Position numbers and translations under genes: made by a program. Below the pieces are notes generated by a model, which saw nothing but the letters and a program-made list of their open reading frames with translations, was not told the DNA's origin and searched no databases. A DNA stretch of 64,000 nucleotides. Origin: Dactylis glomerata (Eukaryota; Streptophyta; Magnoliopsida; Poales; Poaceae). This document shows positions 11,419 to 23,085 of this stretch, piece by piece (the stretch's first letter is position 1; each line of letters begins with the position of its first letter). The stretch covers positions 586,240-650,239 of the forward strand of contig QXEO01001810.1 in NCBI GenBank assembly GCA_007115705.1, written 5' to 3'.

Positions 11419-12994
11419 TGATGCGAGCAGATAACCACCCAGTTGGGAACCCCAAGAGGAAGGTATAATGAGCACAGTAGCAAGTCTTCCCTCAGTAAGA
11501 AACCGAGGTTTATCAAACCAGTAGGAAAAAGCCAAACTTCAGAAGGTGATGCCTGCTAGCTTCGCGACAGCTCCGGATAATTTATAGGGCGCCTCATCCA
11601 GTGCTTTGCTTTGCACCAGCAGCAACGTGAAACCTGCACACAACAGAAACAAATACTTTGCTCCCAACTTACGATGAGGTTGTCAATCTCACCGGCTTGC
11701 TGTAAACAAAGGAATGAGCATGTCGAGTGGAAAGCAATAGTAATATGCAAGAAAGTAAACAGTGCGAGTAAAAGTAAACGGTAATAGCAATATAAAGGAA
11801 ATTGGACCAGGGTCCACTAGTGGTGTCTCTCCATAAGATAAATAACGACATGCTGGGTAAACAAATTACAGTTGGGCAATTGATAGAATAAAGATAACGT
11901 GCATATGTCAAGAGGATCACTATGAGATTTACTCTGGGCATTACAACAAGATACATAGACCACCATCCAACTGCATCTATGACTAATAATCCACTCGCAG
12001 GGAATCATCCGAGGACCCCTTGAGTATTAAGTTGCGAACAACAGATAACTGCATTAAGCAAAGTGTGTAATGTAAACATAGAGAATGTCCTTGGACACAA
12101 GATTGTTGTTTTCTCCCTAGTGGCAACAACACATCTACAACCTTAGAGGTTTCTGTCACTCCCCCAGATTAAATAGAGGCATGAACCCAACTATCGAGCA
12201 TAAATACCCCCTCTTGGAGTCACTAGTATCTACTTGGCCAAGATAGCTACTAATAACGGAGAGCATGCAAGATCATAAACAACATAGAGATAACATAAGA
12301 TAAAATTCAGAATATCAACTTAATCATAACACCAATATTCATCAGATCCCAACAAACACAACATGTAGAATTACATAAAGATGATCTTGATCATGTAGGG
12401 CAGCTCACAAGATCTAAACATGAAGCACATGGTGGAGAAGACATCCATCTAGCTACTGCTATGGACCCATAGTCCAAGGTAGACTACTCACTCATCGCGC
12501 CGGAGGCAAGCATGGCGATGAAGAAGACCTTCGGTGGTGATTCCCCTCTCCGGCAGGGTGCCGGGAAGAGCTTCTGGACCCTCCCGATCTCAGGTTGACG
12601 ACGGCGGTGGATCGCGATGTGTTTGTAGAAAATTGATCGGGTCTTTAGGTTTTTACTGTCGGGGGGCCTTTATAGGCGAAGGGGCAGCGTCAGGAGTGGA
12701 CCAGGGCGGCCTCACCCATAGGGGGCACGGGCAAGGGGCTGGATGCACCACCCCATGATGTGGCTGGCCCGTGGCCCTCCTCTGTCTCCTCTTCGGTCTT
12801 CTGGAAGCTTCATTAAATATTAGGAGGTTTGGCTTTTGTTTCGTCCAATTCTGAGAATATTTCCTATGTAACTTTTCTGAAACACAAAAACAGCAGAAAA
12901 CAGGGAACTGCCACTGTGGTATCTCATTAATAGGTTAGTTCCAGAAAATGCATAAAAATGCCATGAAGTATAACAAAACATAAAGCAAATGGTG
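11419..12994 (-). repeat. E1 5' LTR, end-truncated
   Basis: Matches the LTR at 6168-7802 at a few percent divergence by eye but stops about 50 bp short of the expected GAGACGTATCA end. It joins the transposon gene directly at 12995. Confidence 0.9.
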
Positions 12995-13542
12995 GATGAC
13001 AGAGCTCGGTCATACGAAGGGCGCCTCGACAAGCTGGCCTCGACCAACTCCGATTTGCATGAGGCACTGCGCAACCAGGAGTCAGGAGTCGAAGCCCAAG
13101 TCGACGCTATTCAGTGACAGCTTGATGCTGCTCTGCAGCACTAGGCGAACCTGAACATCCAGATCGCCGTGCTGCAGGGCAAACTGCGTGTCGTCGTCGC
13201 GGCGGCGGAGTCACATGCGGCAGTCGTGGCTGAGCACGATGCAAGCAACACGCTCATCACGGTGCTGCTGGAGAAGGCTCTCGGGGACGAGATGGCGGCC
13301 TCCCTCGCCTTGGCCCAAGCCAAAGCAGCGACGGCCGACACCATCCACATGTTCCGAGGCCTTACGATTCAAGTGAGGCCAACTCTGGCGGCGCTGGGCC
13401 TTGAGCTGCCGCTGATTCCGTCCGAACCAGATGGAAGCATCGCCCTCTGGTTTGCGGATGTCATCGAGTGGATTGGCTCTCTCCCAAAGAGGTTGAGGCA
13501 GATGCTGCGGACGGAAGGAGAGCACGTTGTCAATTTGGTTGG
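12995..13542 (+). pseudogene. 'Putative gypsy-type transposon' gene, block 2 (coiled coil)
   Basis: Continues the gene after E1. It opens with DDRARSYEGRLDKLAS, then about 100 residues of Ala/Leu/Glu-rich heptad-like coiled coil, then a segment with RPTLAALGLELP and EWIGSLPKRLRQML. That order is typical of the C-terminal half of this transposon protein family. Two in-frame stops break it: TGA at 13115-13117 and TAG at 13142-13144. It is cut by E2 exactly at the duplicated pentamer GTTGG (13538-13542). Confidence 0.5.
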
Positions 13543-15213
13543 TGATACTCCAAGTTGATGTGGGAGATCAGAGGTCCATGTGCGTGGTGAATGACCAGCC
13601 CGTTGGGAACCCCATGAGGAAGGTATGATGAGTATAGCAGCTTGTTTTCCCTCAGTTAAGAAACCAAGGTTTATCGTTCAGGAGAAAAGCAGACAATGAC
13701 GACTGAAGGTGATGCTTGCTAGTTTGCGACAGCTTCGGACAATTTATATATGGCGCCTCGTCCAAGCTTTGCTTGCTAGCTGCAACGCGGAACCTGCACA
13801 CACACAACCAAGTACTTTGTTCCCAACTTGCGATGAGGTTGTCAATCTCACCGGTTTGCTTGAAACAAAGGTTATGAGCGTATCGAGTGGAAAACAGTAG
13901 AGTATGCGAATAAAGTAAACAGTGCGAGTAAAGTAAACAAGTAATAGCAATATGATGGAAATAGGACCGGGGTCCACAGTTCACTAGTGGTGTCTCTCCA
14001 TAAGATAAATAACACATGCTGGGTAAACAAATTATAGTTGGGCAATTGATAGAATAAATATAAACGTGATATGTCAAGAAGATCACTATGAGATTTACTC
14101 TGGCCATTACAACAAAATACATAGACCGCCATCCAACTGCATCTATGACTAATAATCCACTCCCGGGGATATCAATCCGAACACCCCATGAGTATTAAGT
14201 TGCGAACAACAGATAATTGCATTAAGCAAAGTGTGTAATGTAAACAAAGCATATGCCCTTGAGCATATGAATGTTGTTTTCTCCCTAGTAGCAACAGCAC
14301 ATCTACAACCTTAGAGGTTTCTGTCACTCCCCCAGGTTAAATAGAGGCATGAACCCACTATCGAGCATAAATACCCCCTCTTGGAGTCACTAGCAACTAC
14401 TCGGCCAAGATAGCTACTAACAATGGAGAGCATGCAAGATCATAAACAACATAGAGATAACATAAGATAATATTCAGTACAGCAACTCAATCATAAACAC
14501 CAATATTCATCGGATCCCAACAAACCAAACATGTAGAATTACATAACGGTGATCTCAATCATGTAGGGCAGCTCATGAGATCTAAACATGAAGCACATGG
14601 TGGAGAAGACAACCATCTAGCTACTGCTATGGACCCATAGTCCAAGGTAGGACTACTCACTCATCGCTCCGGAGGCAAGATGGCGATGAAGAAGACCTCC
14701 GGTGGCGATTCCCCTCTCCGGCAGGGTGCCGGGAAGAGCTTCTGGACCCTCCCGATCTTCGGGTCGACGGCGGCGGCGGATCGCGATGTGTTCTAGAAAA
14801 GTGATCGGGACCTTAGGTTTTTTTTGTCGGGGGGTCTTTATAGGCGAAGGGGCGATGTCAGAGGAGGGCCCAGGTGGCCTCACACCATCGTGGCGCGGGC
14901 CAGGGGCTAGCCACGCCACCCTGGCGTGTGGGCCCCTGGTGGCCCCTCTCCTTCTCTCCTTCGGATCTCTGGAAGCTTCCGGGTAAAATAAGACTTCAGG
15001 AACTTGTTTCGTCCAATTCCGAGAATATTTCCTGTGTATCACTTCTGAAACACAAAAACAGCAGAAAACAGGGAACTGACACTGTGGCAATTTGTTAGTA
15101 GGTTAGTTCCGGAAAATGCATAAAAGTGCCACGAAGTGTAACGAAACAATAGGCAAATGGTGTAAAAACAAGCATGGAGCATCAAAAATTATAGATACGT
15201 TGGAGACGTATCA
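13543..15213 (-). repeat. E2 3' LTR
   Basis: A 1,671-bp LTR. It differs from its partner at 32121-33789 by scattered substitutions and small indels, a few percent by eye. That makes E2 older than the Copia element nested inside it. Confidence 0.93.
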
Positions 15214-16751
15214 AGCATCCCCAAGCTTAACTCCTGCTCGTCCTCGAGTAGGTAAGTGATAACAAAAGAATAATTTTTGAGGTGACATGCACCTACACAA
15301 TCTTGATCATATATGTAAGCATTTGTGAGCTGGGATCATAAGAACTTAAAACATGGGCATGAAGATATAATCTTGACAATAAGAACTTAGCAACCATGTT
15401 GTAAACATGCAAATGAACACAGACAAAAGATCATGAAAATGAAACAATGAAAGTCAAATGTGTGTTCAAATCATAAGGAAAAACATACAAATGGTTTTCA
15501 GCTTGTCCTTCAAAGAGAGCAAAACATAAATGCATAGGACACCTTCAAGTTTAAGAAGGCGACTAGATACAAATAATTTAAGAACAAGTGAAACCAACAA
15601 TATGAGTCAATCAATGAACTTTGGGACAATGCATATTATACTAAGAATGACAACTATCCTCTCTTAATGGTGCATAAAGATAGAAGGTGGTGACTCAACA
15701 TAAAAGTAAAAGAAAGGCCCTTCGCAGAGGGAAGCAGTGATTGCAAGTTTTATAACCTTAAAAAATTATGGTACTTACCGGCTTTGAGCTCTCATTGCCC
15801 CCATCATAAGCATCTTGAATGGTTAAAGTTAATGCGAGAACAATTATGATGCATATGCTTGACAAATCATAAGTTGAAAACCTCGTGCCCCGTGAATACG
15901 AGTACCCAAACCTCATGCTACTTTACTTAGAGTCCCAAGCAAGGCTCTTGTCATTGTAAGTATATGCATATCATTGAGAACCGCCAATGGGGTACCTCCG
16001 TGCCCGATGACATGGAACAAGCCCACACCAAAATGACAGGACAAGCAGACAATGAACACCTCGACATCTCTTTTATTTGCCTTTTGTTTAGCTTTTTATT
16101 GTGAGATGCGTCGTCGTATGTTCACCATGGGTATGCTGCAAATTTCCACCATGAATTATGCATGGCTTAGATTAGCGGCCCGACGTTTTCCTAACACATA
16201 TACAAACTCCATGATCCCCACAAGATTCCCAATTCATTTCACACCGCGGGCATCCATAAACAAAAGATCACGATATCAACTCAATTAAGAAGTGCAATGT
16301 TGAAAGCTTGCCCATGACTGCATGGCTGGGCTAGAATCCAACTTATAACTTGCAAGCATAACAACTCAACATAAGAGACCACAATGTCAAAATTTTAAGA
16401 ATAGGAAAAAGTAAAGTGTGCCTTCCGGTTCGTGAGAGCTTTACTGACCGAATTTCGCATAACACTGGTAAGAGTTTAATTTGAAGAGAAAATAAAAGCA
16501 AGTCAAATTTACTTGGAATAGCAAATTGCTAGTAGGTATGTATGGTGGACACTTTGGAAAACTTTGGCTTTTAGGAGTTGGATGCACGAGTAGAGCTCAT
16601 ACTCAGTACAAGGCGAGGGCTAGCAAAAGACTGGGAACGACCAACTAAGAGAGCAATAATGGCCATAATCATGCAAAGCGACATTAAAATAAGCATAAGA
16701 TGGCATCAAAAGTCAAAAACTAAATGATCATGAAGGCTATTGACGACTTTG
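15214..16751 (-). other. E2 internal non-coding region, left part
   Basis: Starts with the polypurine tract region (15214-15235). It then follows E1's interior, except for about 700 bp (15743-16440) that E1 lacks. No gene is seen. It stops at the Copia insertion, target CTTTG (16747-16751). Confidence 0.7.
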
Positions 16752-17945
16752 TGAAAGTGCAAACTTTGTATCCCTCAGGTTTTGTGTGTTAGATAACAAC
16801 ATTAGGAATTTTAAGTATGTGCTAAGTTGTGCAGGTTTGACAGCTCAAGAATTGCCAGGCCGGATAATCCGGCCAGGGGCCGGATAATCCGCCCCCTCCA
16901 GAGACAGAGGCCAAAACGGCTAAGGACTGGATCGGCGTCACCCAGTATAGGGGGCCGGATAATCCGGCCAGGGGCTGGATAATCCGCCCCCCCCCCCTTC
17001 GACGACCCCAAAAATGGCTAAGGACTGGCTCGGCGTCACCCAGTATAGGGGCCGGATAATCCGCCCCCCCTTCGATGGCTTCAGAAATTTGGCTAAGGAC
17101 CAGAGGCGGCGTCACCCAGATGGGGGGGGCTGATAATCCGGCCAGGGGCCGGATAATCCGGCCATACTTTGGCCGGATAATCCGCCCCTCCAAGGCAGCA
17201 ACGGCTACATTTTGGGAGGGGGTATAAATACCCCTCCCCTTCTTCCACCTCAAGCTGCTCGAGCTGTGCAAGAAGAACACCATATTTGGAGCCACCAAAT
17301 TCGCAAGATCTCCTCCCTCAACCCACCAAAGCTCTTGATCTTTGGAGAATCGAAGGAGAAGGCCTTGATCTACATCCTCACCGAAGCGATTTGATTTCCC
17401 CTCTCATTTGCTTGAGGGCCCTTTGGTCTTGGGTTCCCTTGTGTCCCTTGACCTTGATTTGTGTAATTGAAATCTTGATACTTGTTGATTGAGATCTTTG
17501 TGGTGCTTGGGAGCCTCCAATTCAGTTGTGGAGTTGTGCCCCAAGTTTTGTAAAGGCCGATTCCGCCTTGAGGAATCCCTTAGTGGAAAGTGAGCTAGGC
17601 CTTTGTGGCGGAAGCTTGCACCGGAGAATAGGGTGAGCCTTTGTGGCGTTGGTTAGGCCTTTGTGGCAACCACACCCCTCCAACGTAGACGTACTTCCCC
17701 TAAAAAGGAAGGAACTACGGGAATTACATCCGTGTCTCCGTGTGCTCCACTCTCGGTTACCTCTATCCTTTATTTCCTTTACTACTTGTATCTTGCTTAG
17801 CTTGCTAGTTGTCATATAGGTAAATTCACCTTAGTTGCATATCTAGAGAATTTACCTTTTGTGTCAAGCCTAAATTGAAAAAGAATTAAAATTTGAGTAG
17901 CACCTATTCACCCCCCCCCCTCTAGGTGCCCATACGATCCGTTCA
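16752..17945 (+). repeat. Copia 5' LTR
   Basis: A 1,194-bp LTR, from TGAAAGTGCAAAC to GATCCGTTCA. It carries an array of the palindrome GGCCGGATAATCCGGCC and variants between about 16858 and 17190, then the TATA box (TATAAATA, 17223-17230). Confidence 0.95.
16858..17190. promoter_or_regulatory. Palindrome array in Copia 5' LTR
   Basis: Repeated CCGGATAATCCGG cores, both full palindromes (for example 16858-16874) and half-sites ending in CCGCCCC, spaced irregularly. They sit 30-360 bp upstream of the TATA box at 17223. Palindromic arrays of this kind are known in Sirevirus LTR promoters. Function as a protein-binding site is inference. Confidence 0.75.
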
Positions 17946-17947
17946 AT

Positions 17948-17959
17948 TGGTATCAGAGC
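17948..17959 (+). other. Copia primer-binding site (tRNA-iMet)
   Basis: TGGTATCAGAGC, the standard initiator-methionine primer site of plant Copia elements, 2 nt after the 5' LTR. Confidence 0.93.
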
Positions 17960-17994
17960 CTCGGCTCTTATTTCGGGCTTAACCGCCTAAGAGT

Positions 17995-20262
17995 ATGGAT
18001 CCACCACCAAAGGAGGGCTCGGAGGGCTCGGGTCAAGTTTCCATGGGTGAGTTCAAATCGTTGGAATCATCCATGACTTCCATGACATCTCAAATAAGTG
18101 AGTTGCGTGAAATGATAGCGCAACTTATGCAAGCCAAAACTGCTAATGCTCCTCCACCTCCGAAAAAACCCGCTACTCCACAAGTGGAGAATGTGGGGAT
18201 AGATGTGGAGGGTGCTGATAAAAATGGTGATGCTAAGTCTTCCACCAAGGGCGACGGGAAAGGTGAATTCCCACATTGGTATTCACCCGACCCGCCGGTT
18301 CTTCATCCTCATATTAACAATAGAGGAGATCCACCTAAGCTTGATGCATTAAACTTTGGTCAATGACAATATCAAATGATCTCTCATATGCGCAGTTCTT
18401 GCATCGAGCTTTGGAGGATCGTTGAGGAAGGTTTCAAGGCCGTGGATCCCAACAACATGACAAGAAGAGAGATGGTCGATAGTCAACTCAATGCTACCGC
18501 CCTTCACATGATTCAAGTCGCCGTTGGGTCCAAGGACTTGCCTCACATCCAACACTTCTCCACCGCCAAAGAAGCTTGGCAAGGACTCTCCGACGTCTTT
18601 GTTGGCAATGAGAGCATGAAGAAAACGAGATATGTAGCCTTCTCAAATCAAGCGGAGGGGTTCTTCATGTTGGATGGTGAGGATCATCAAGAGATGTATA
18701 GAAGACTCAAGGCTATCGCTACCACCTTCAAGAACCTTGGTGCTCACCATATTGATGATGAGTGGATCAAGATGAAGTACATTCTTGCTCTTACTCCATA
18801 TGAGCCCGCGGATGTGAAGAGTGTTCAAGGCAAGCACAACTTCAATGAGATGACCTCCAATCAAGTGATGCAAGAGATTCAAGCCTACAAGGTTGCCGCA
18901 CAAAATGCGGAAGATGCTCGTGCTCGTGCCATAAGAATGCAAAGAAGCTCCAATCTTGCATTAAAGGCTAGTGTGGTTGAGAAAGAGGTTCCTCTTCAAG
19001 CAAGCATTGAAGCAAGGCTAGAGATGTGTCCCGAGGACATAAGACATGAGTACAATGAGCACCTGGCCTTCTATGGAAAAACCTTTTGGGTTGATCCACA
19101 CAAGGCCAAAGAAGACAATCAAAGAAGAAGCAATTCAAGTGGCTATCAAAGGAATGACAACAATGGTCAAAGGGTGAGGACTTGCTACAATTGCAATGAT
19201 AGATTCCACTTTGTTGCCGAGTGCCCTTATGAGAAGAGAGAAGACCATGGTGGAAAGCTCATCCTCAAAAGCAAGACCAAGTCACCTTCAAAGAAGCCAT
19301 TTGTGAAGAAGGGTGGACCAAAGAAGAAACAACCAAAGTTTGTGTTCTTGACTCAAGAAGAGTACTCCGCAAGTGAGAGTGATGAAGAAGAAACCACAAC
19401 TAGTGAGATGGCCGCAATGGCAACCACCTCCACTTCCTCCACATCACTCTTTGAATCCCCCAATGAGGACTCTCTCGTCAAGAACGTCAAGTGCCTTATG
19501 GCCAAGTCTTCCGAGGTATCACCCACACCTTTCTCCTCCTCTAAGACAAATGATGCTCCCTTGAATGATCTTGCTAGTCTTAGAGTAAAGGAAGAAATTG
19601 TTGCTTTTGATGATTATGTGTAAAGTGTAGATGGTGTTCACAAGCTTCACTTTGAACGTCTATTGAGCCAATATGGTAAAACTCTTGAAAAACTAGATAA
19701 ACAAATGAGGCTTGAAAAAGAATATGCTCAAGATATTGCCTCACTAACCGAGTCTCTTGAAGAAGAGCAAGAGGAACGAGCAACTCTCGAAGAGAAGCTC
19801 GATTCCATTGAGGAAGCTAATAATGAAGTTGTTTCCAAACTCATTAAAGAGCGAGACCATGCTCGTGCTAAAGTAAAAATGCTTAAAAAGGAAAAGGTTG
19901 AATTTGGTGTTGGTCATGATATACTTGTTAAGGATTTAGAAGATCTTGACAAGGCTCACAAGGCCTTGAAAAGTGAACACTCTATTCTTACCAAGTCACA
20001 TGAACAACTTCAAATTCAATTGACTAAGAATAATGTGCCTAGTTCTTCTACTTTTACTTGTGATCATGCAAATGTTATTGAAGAAAATGCTAGGTTGAAA
20101 GATGAGCTAGCCAAGTCCACCATTCCCATAGGTGAGAAAAATTTGAATGACCTTTTGAGTAAGCAAAAGGCATTTAATGATAAGACGGGGATTGGCTATG
20201 TCTCAAAGAAGAAGAAGAAGAACAACAAGAAAAAGAAGGCCAAGCCCGCTCAAGCAAAGAAG
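17995..20262 (+). pseudogene. Copia gag (UBN2-type with zinc knuckle and coiled coil)
   Basis: The frame starts MDPPPKEGSEGSG at 17995. In-frame stops interrupt it at 18364-18366 (TGA, where Trp is likely ancestral) and 19621-19623 (TAA). The same frame runs through all three pieces, which shows the stops are simple point changes. Segments in order: N-terminal linker, UBN2-like capsid region (about 18376-19080), zinc knuckle CYNCNDRFHFVAEC (CX2CX4HX4C, lacking the usual Gly), a Lys/Ser-rich stretch, then a long coiled coil (19663-20100) ending in poly-Lys. The solo LTR interrupts it after 20262; the frame resumes at 21942. Confidence 0.88.
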
Positions 20263-21936
20263 TGATGGGTTCGTAGCATAGAAAACAAAAAATTTCCTAC
20301 GCAAGAACACATAAACTAGCCAAGATACTCTACGAGGTGGTAGCAACGGAGACTAACCCTCGACGACCGTAAGCGGGGATTACATTCCCGCACAAACGTT
20401 GACGATGGAGAGTCGGTGTAGACGCACGTAGTCGACGTAGTTGTTCACTTGACGTAGTCGACGTCGTGGTTCACTTGACGATCACAAGATCGTGTACCCG
20501 GCGCCACAAGTGGCAGCGCCCCCGTGCTCGGTCACACGTACAGCTCGACGTCGACTCCTCCACGCCCTCGGTCCAGCGGGGCAGCGGAAGAAGGGATCCG
20601 CCGGACACTCCTCCACACACTTCTCTAAGTGTATGAACTTCGAACTACAATTCCGGCAGAGCTTCGCTAAGCAGAGACGGAAATTGGACAGCAACTATGC
20701 AAGGGAGGGGAGGATCAAGAAGTGTGTGACATGGAGGAGAGGGAGGGGTTTATATAGAAGAGGAGGGGCAGCCCCCAAGGGGTGGCCGGCCAAGGAGGGT
20801 CTCCCCCTCTTCATGACCCCCTCTTCATTCCCTTGTAACCCCCTCATCAACATGAGGTAACCCCCATTTTAATGCATGACATTCATGCCAATTAAAATTC
20901 ACACTTATTGATTTAATAAAACATTTTTATTTCTTTAATATTTGTTAATTCATTCAATTAACAAACATTAACAAATACACCCTTGAGTTATTTCGATATC
21001 CGAAACAGTTTCGGTGCTTTTCTGAAATAACCCTCATGCTGTCCTGTAATTCAATCGGAGTATCGTATCCACTCAAAAACGACGGCGAACCTTAAGTGTG
21101 TCACCCTACGGTTCGTGAATAACGTGGACATGATCGAGACTCCTCTCTGATCAATAATCAACAGCGGGATCTGGAAATCCATGATGACTCCCACTTACTC
21201 AACGATGAACTAGTGATCGTGTGAACCAGTAACGAACATAGTTAATTCCTTTTGTCTCGCGATATTATTACTTGTCCGAGATCCGATCATTTGGTATCAA
21301 CCATACCTAGTTCGATCTCGTTCCCGACAAGTCTCTTTACTCGTTCTGTGATAATGCATTCCTGTGACCTAGTCACATGCTTGCAAGCGATTCCAATGCA
21401 ATATCACCGAGAAGGGCCCAGAGAATATCTTTCCGTCATCCGGATGGACAAATCCCACTCTTGATCCATGAGCCTCAACTAATACTTTCAGAGTACCCAA
21501 ATCAACCTTTATAATCACCCTATTACGGTGTGACGTTTGATATCATCAAAGTACCCTTCCGGTATCAGTGATTAACATGATCTCATGGTCTGAGGATTAG
21601 AACTATTTCGTATGAGTTTGATATAGCAATGAACTTGATGACTTGATCGTTTTGCTATTCATACTATGGGTGTGAGTGTTCATCATATCAGTCTTCTAAT
21701 GATATGACCCCGTTATTAACAACATCCAATGTTCATGATCAGGAAACCTTGATCATCAGTTAATCAACGAGCTAGTATAAAAGAGAGGCTTTACTAGGAA
21801 CCTTTTTAGTTTATTAATCACACAAGTATTAATGTTTCCGATTAATACAATTCTAGCATGAGAAATAAACATTTATCATAAACATGGAATATGATAATAA
21901 CCACTTTATTATTGCCTCTCGGGCATATTCCCTTCA
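20263..21936 (-). mobile_element. Solo LTR of a Copia element (Angela/WIS/BARE-like)
   Basis: A 1,674-bp single LTR with exact target duplication AGAAG (20258-20262 and 21937-21941). On the minus strand it starts TGAAGGGAATATGCCC and ends ACGAACCCATCA. It has a TATATAAACC promoter region about 20745-20760. The ATATGCCC...GAGGCAATAATAAA start is like Angela/WIS/BARE LTRs, but the ends are not identical to what I remember, so the family name is tentative. No internal region remains, as expected after LTR-LTR recombination. Confidence 0.9.
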
Positions 21937-21941
21937 AGAAG

Positions 21942-23085
21942 GATCCTATTGTGGGTGGCAAAGCCACTCATGATGATCATGCGGGAATTGCTAACCCTCA
22001 CTATGTTTTATTTCGTGATTATTATGGTGATGTTTATGCAAAATATGTTGGTCCAAATGATGGTTATGTTGCTTGGTCTATTTGGGTTCCAAAGACCCTT
22101 GTTGCTAACAAAAGAGGACCCATTGAGAAATGGGGACCTAAAACCAAGCAATAATCTCTTGTAGGACTATGCTTCCGGTGGATCAAAATGGGTGCTTGAT
22201 AGTGGATGCACAAGTCATATGACCGGAAGCAAGGAGATTATGATGGAGATGAGGCCTAATGACAACAATATAACCGTCACTTATGGAGACATGTCACAAT
22301 CCGAGGTATTGGGTCTTGGCAAGGTGGTGGTCGCACCGGATATTTCCCTTGTGGACGTCATGCTTGTTGAGACCCTAGGTTACAATTTACTTTCAGTTCG
22401 TGCACTTGGTAAGATGGGCTTTGCCGTCTTCATTGATAATGAAATTGTGGTACTCTTGTGGAGCAAGTCTCTAAAGGTCGCTTTCGTTGGGCACATTGAA
22501 AACAACTTGTATGTGGTGGACTTCTCCGGGAAAACCACTACAAGTGCAATGTGTTTATTTGGAAAGGCCGATGTGGGTTGGCTTTGGCATCGCCGACTAG
22601 CCCATGTCAATATGAGAACTTTGCAAAGCCTTCACAAGGGTGGCCACATACTCAGACTAAAAGAGAATGTTTCTTTTGCCAAAGATCGTGTTTGCAGGGC
22701 TTGCGTTCTAGGAAAAATGCATGATTCTCCCCACCCAAGCAAGACTATCATTTCTTCCAAGAGGATCTTGGAGCTCCTTCATGTGGATCTTTTTAGTCCT
22801 CCCTCTCATGCAAGTCTTGGTGGGAAGAAATATTGTTTGGTGATTGTTGATGACTATTCAAGATATACTTGGGTCTACTTCTTCAAGCATAAGAGTGAGA
22901 CTCAACAAACCGTCATTGACTTTGCCAAGGAGGTTGAATGTCAACATGGGCAAACTATTTTGGCAATTAGAAGTGACAATGGCTCGGAATTCAAGAACTA
23001 CACTTTGAATGGGTTTCTCAGTGATGAGGGGATACGTCATCAATATTCCGCTGCATACACCCCTCAACAAAATGGTGTACCAAAA
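21942..23085 (+). pseudogene. Copia gag end, protease and integrase (first part)
   Basis: The gag frame resumes at 21942 (KDPIVGGKATHDD) and stops at 22152-22154. A shifted frame then carries protease VLDSGCTSHMTG (22192 on), the GAG-preintegrase HHCC zinc finger (WHRRLAH ... VCRACVLGK) and the integrase core with its two aspartates (LLHVDLF and AIRSDNGSEF). At about 23075-23090 a one-base loss shifts the frame exactly where the third catalytic residue (Glu of the ERKNRT motif) should be, so the DDE triad is lost. Confidence 0.88.

Larger units (their letters stand above)
6168..12994 (-). mobile_element. E1: Athila-like Gypsy LTR element, non-autonomous
   Basis: A minus-strand element. Its 3' LTR is at 6168-7802, its 5' LTR at 11419-12994 and its PBS at 11390-11407. 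LTRs begin TGATRCG and end in the complement. The 5' LTR lacks its last ~50 bp (it stops after ...AAATGGTG at 12994), so no clean target duplication is visible. The 3.6-kb interior has no reverse transcriptase, integrase or protease, only one ORF remnant (10534-11277). This makes it a LARD-type derivative of an Athila-lineage element. It interrupts the plus-strand transposon gene between blocks 1 and 2. Confidence 0.9.

Noticed and set aside
16811..17298. Minus-strand open frames encoding repeated RIIRP / GLSGP peptides in the Copia LTRs
   Set aside because: They arise from the CCGGATAATCCGG palindrome array in the LTR and recur at 28652-29300; no protein family is involved.
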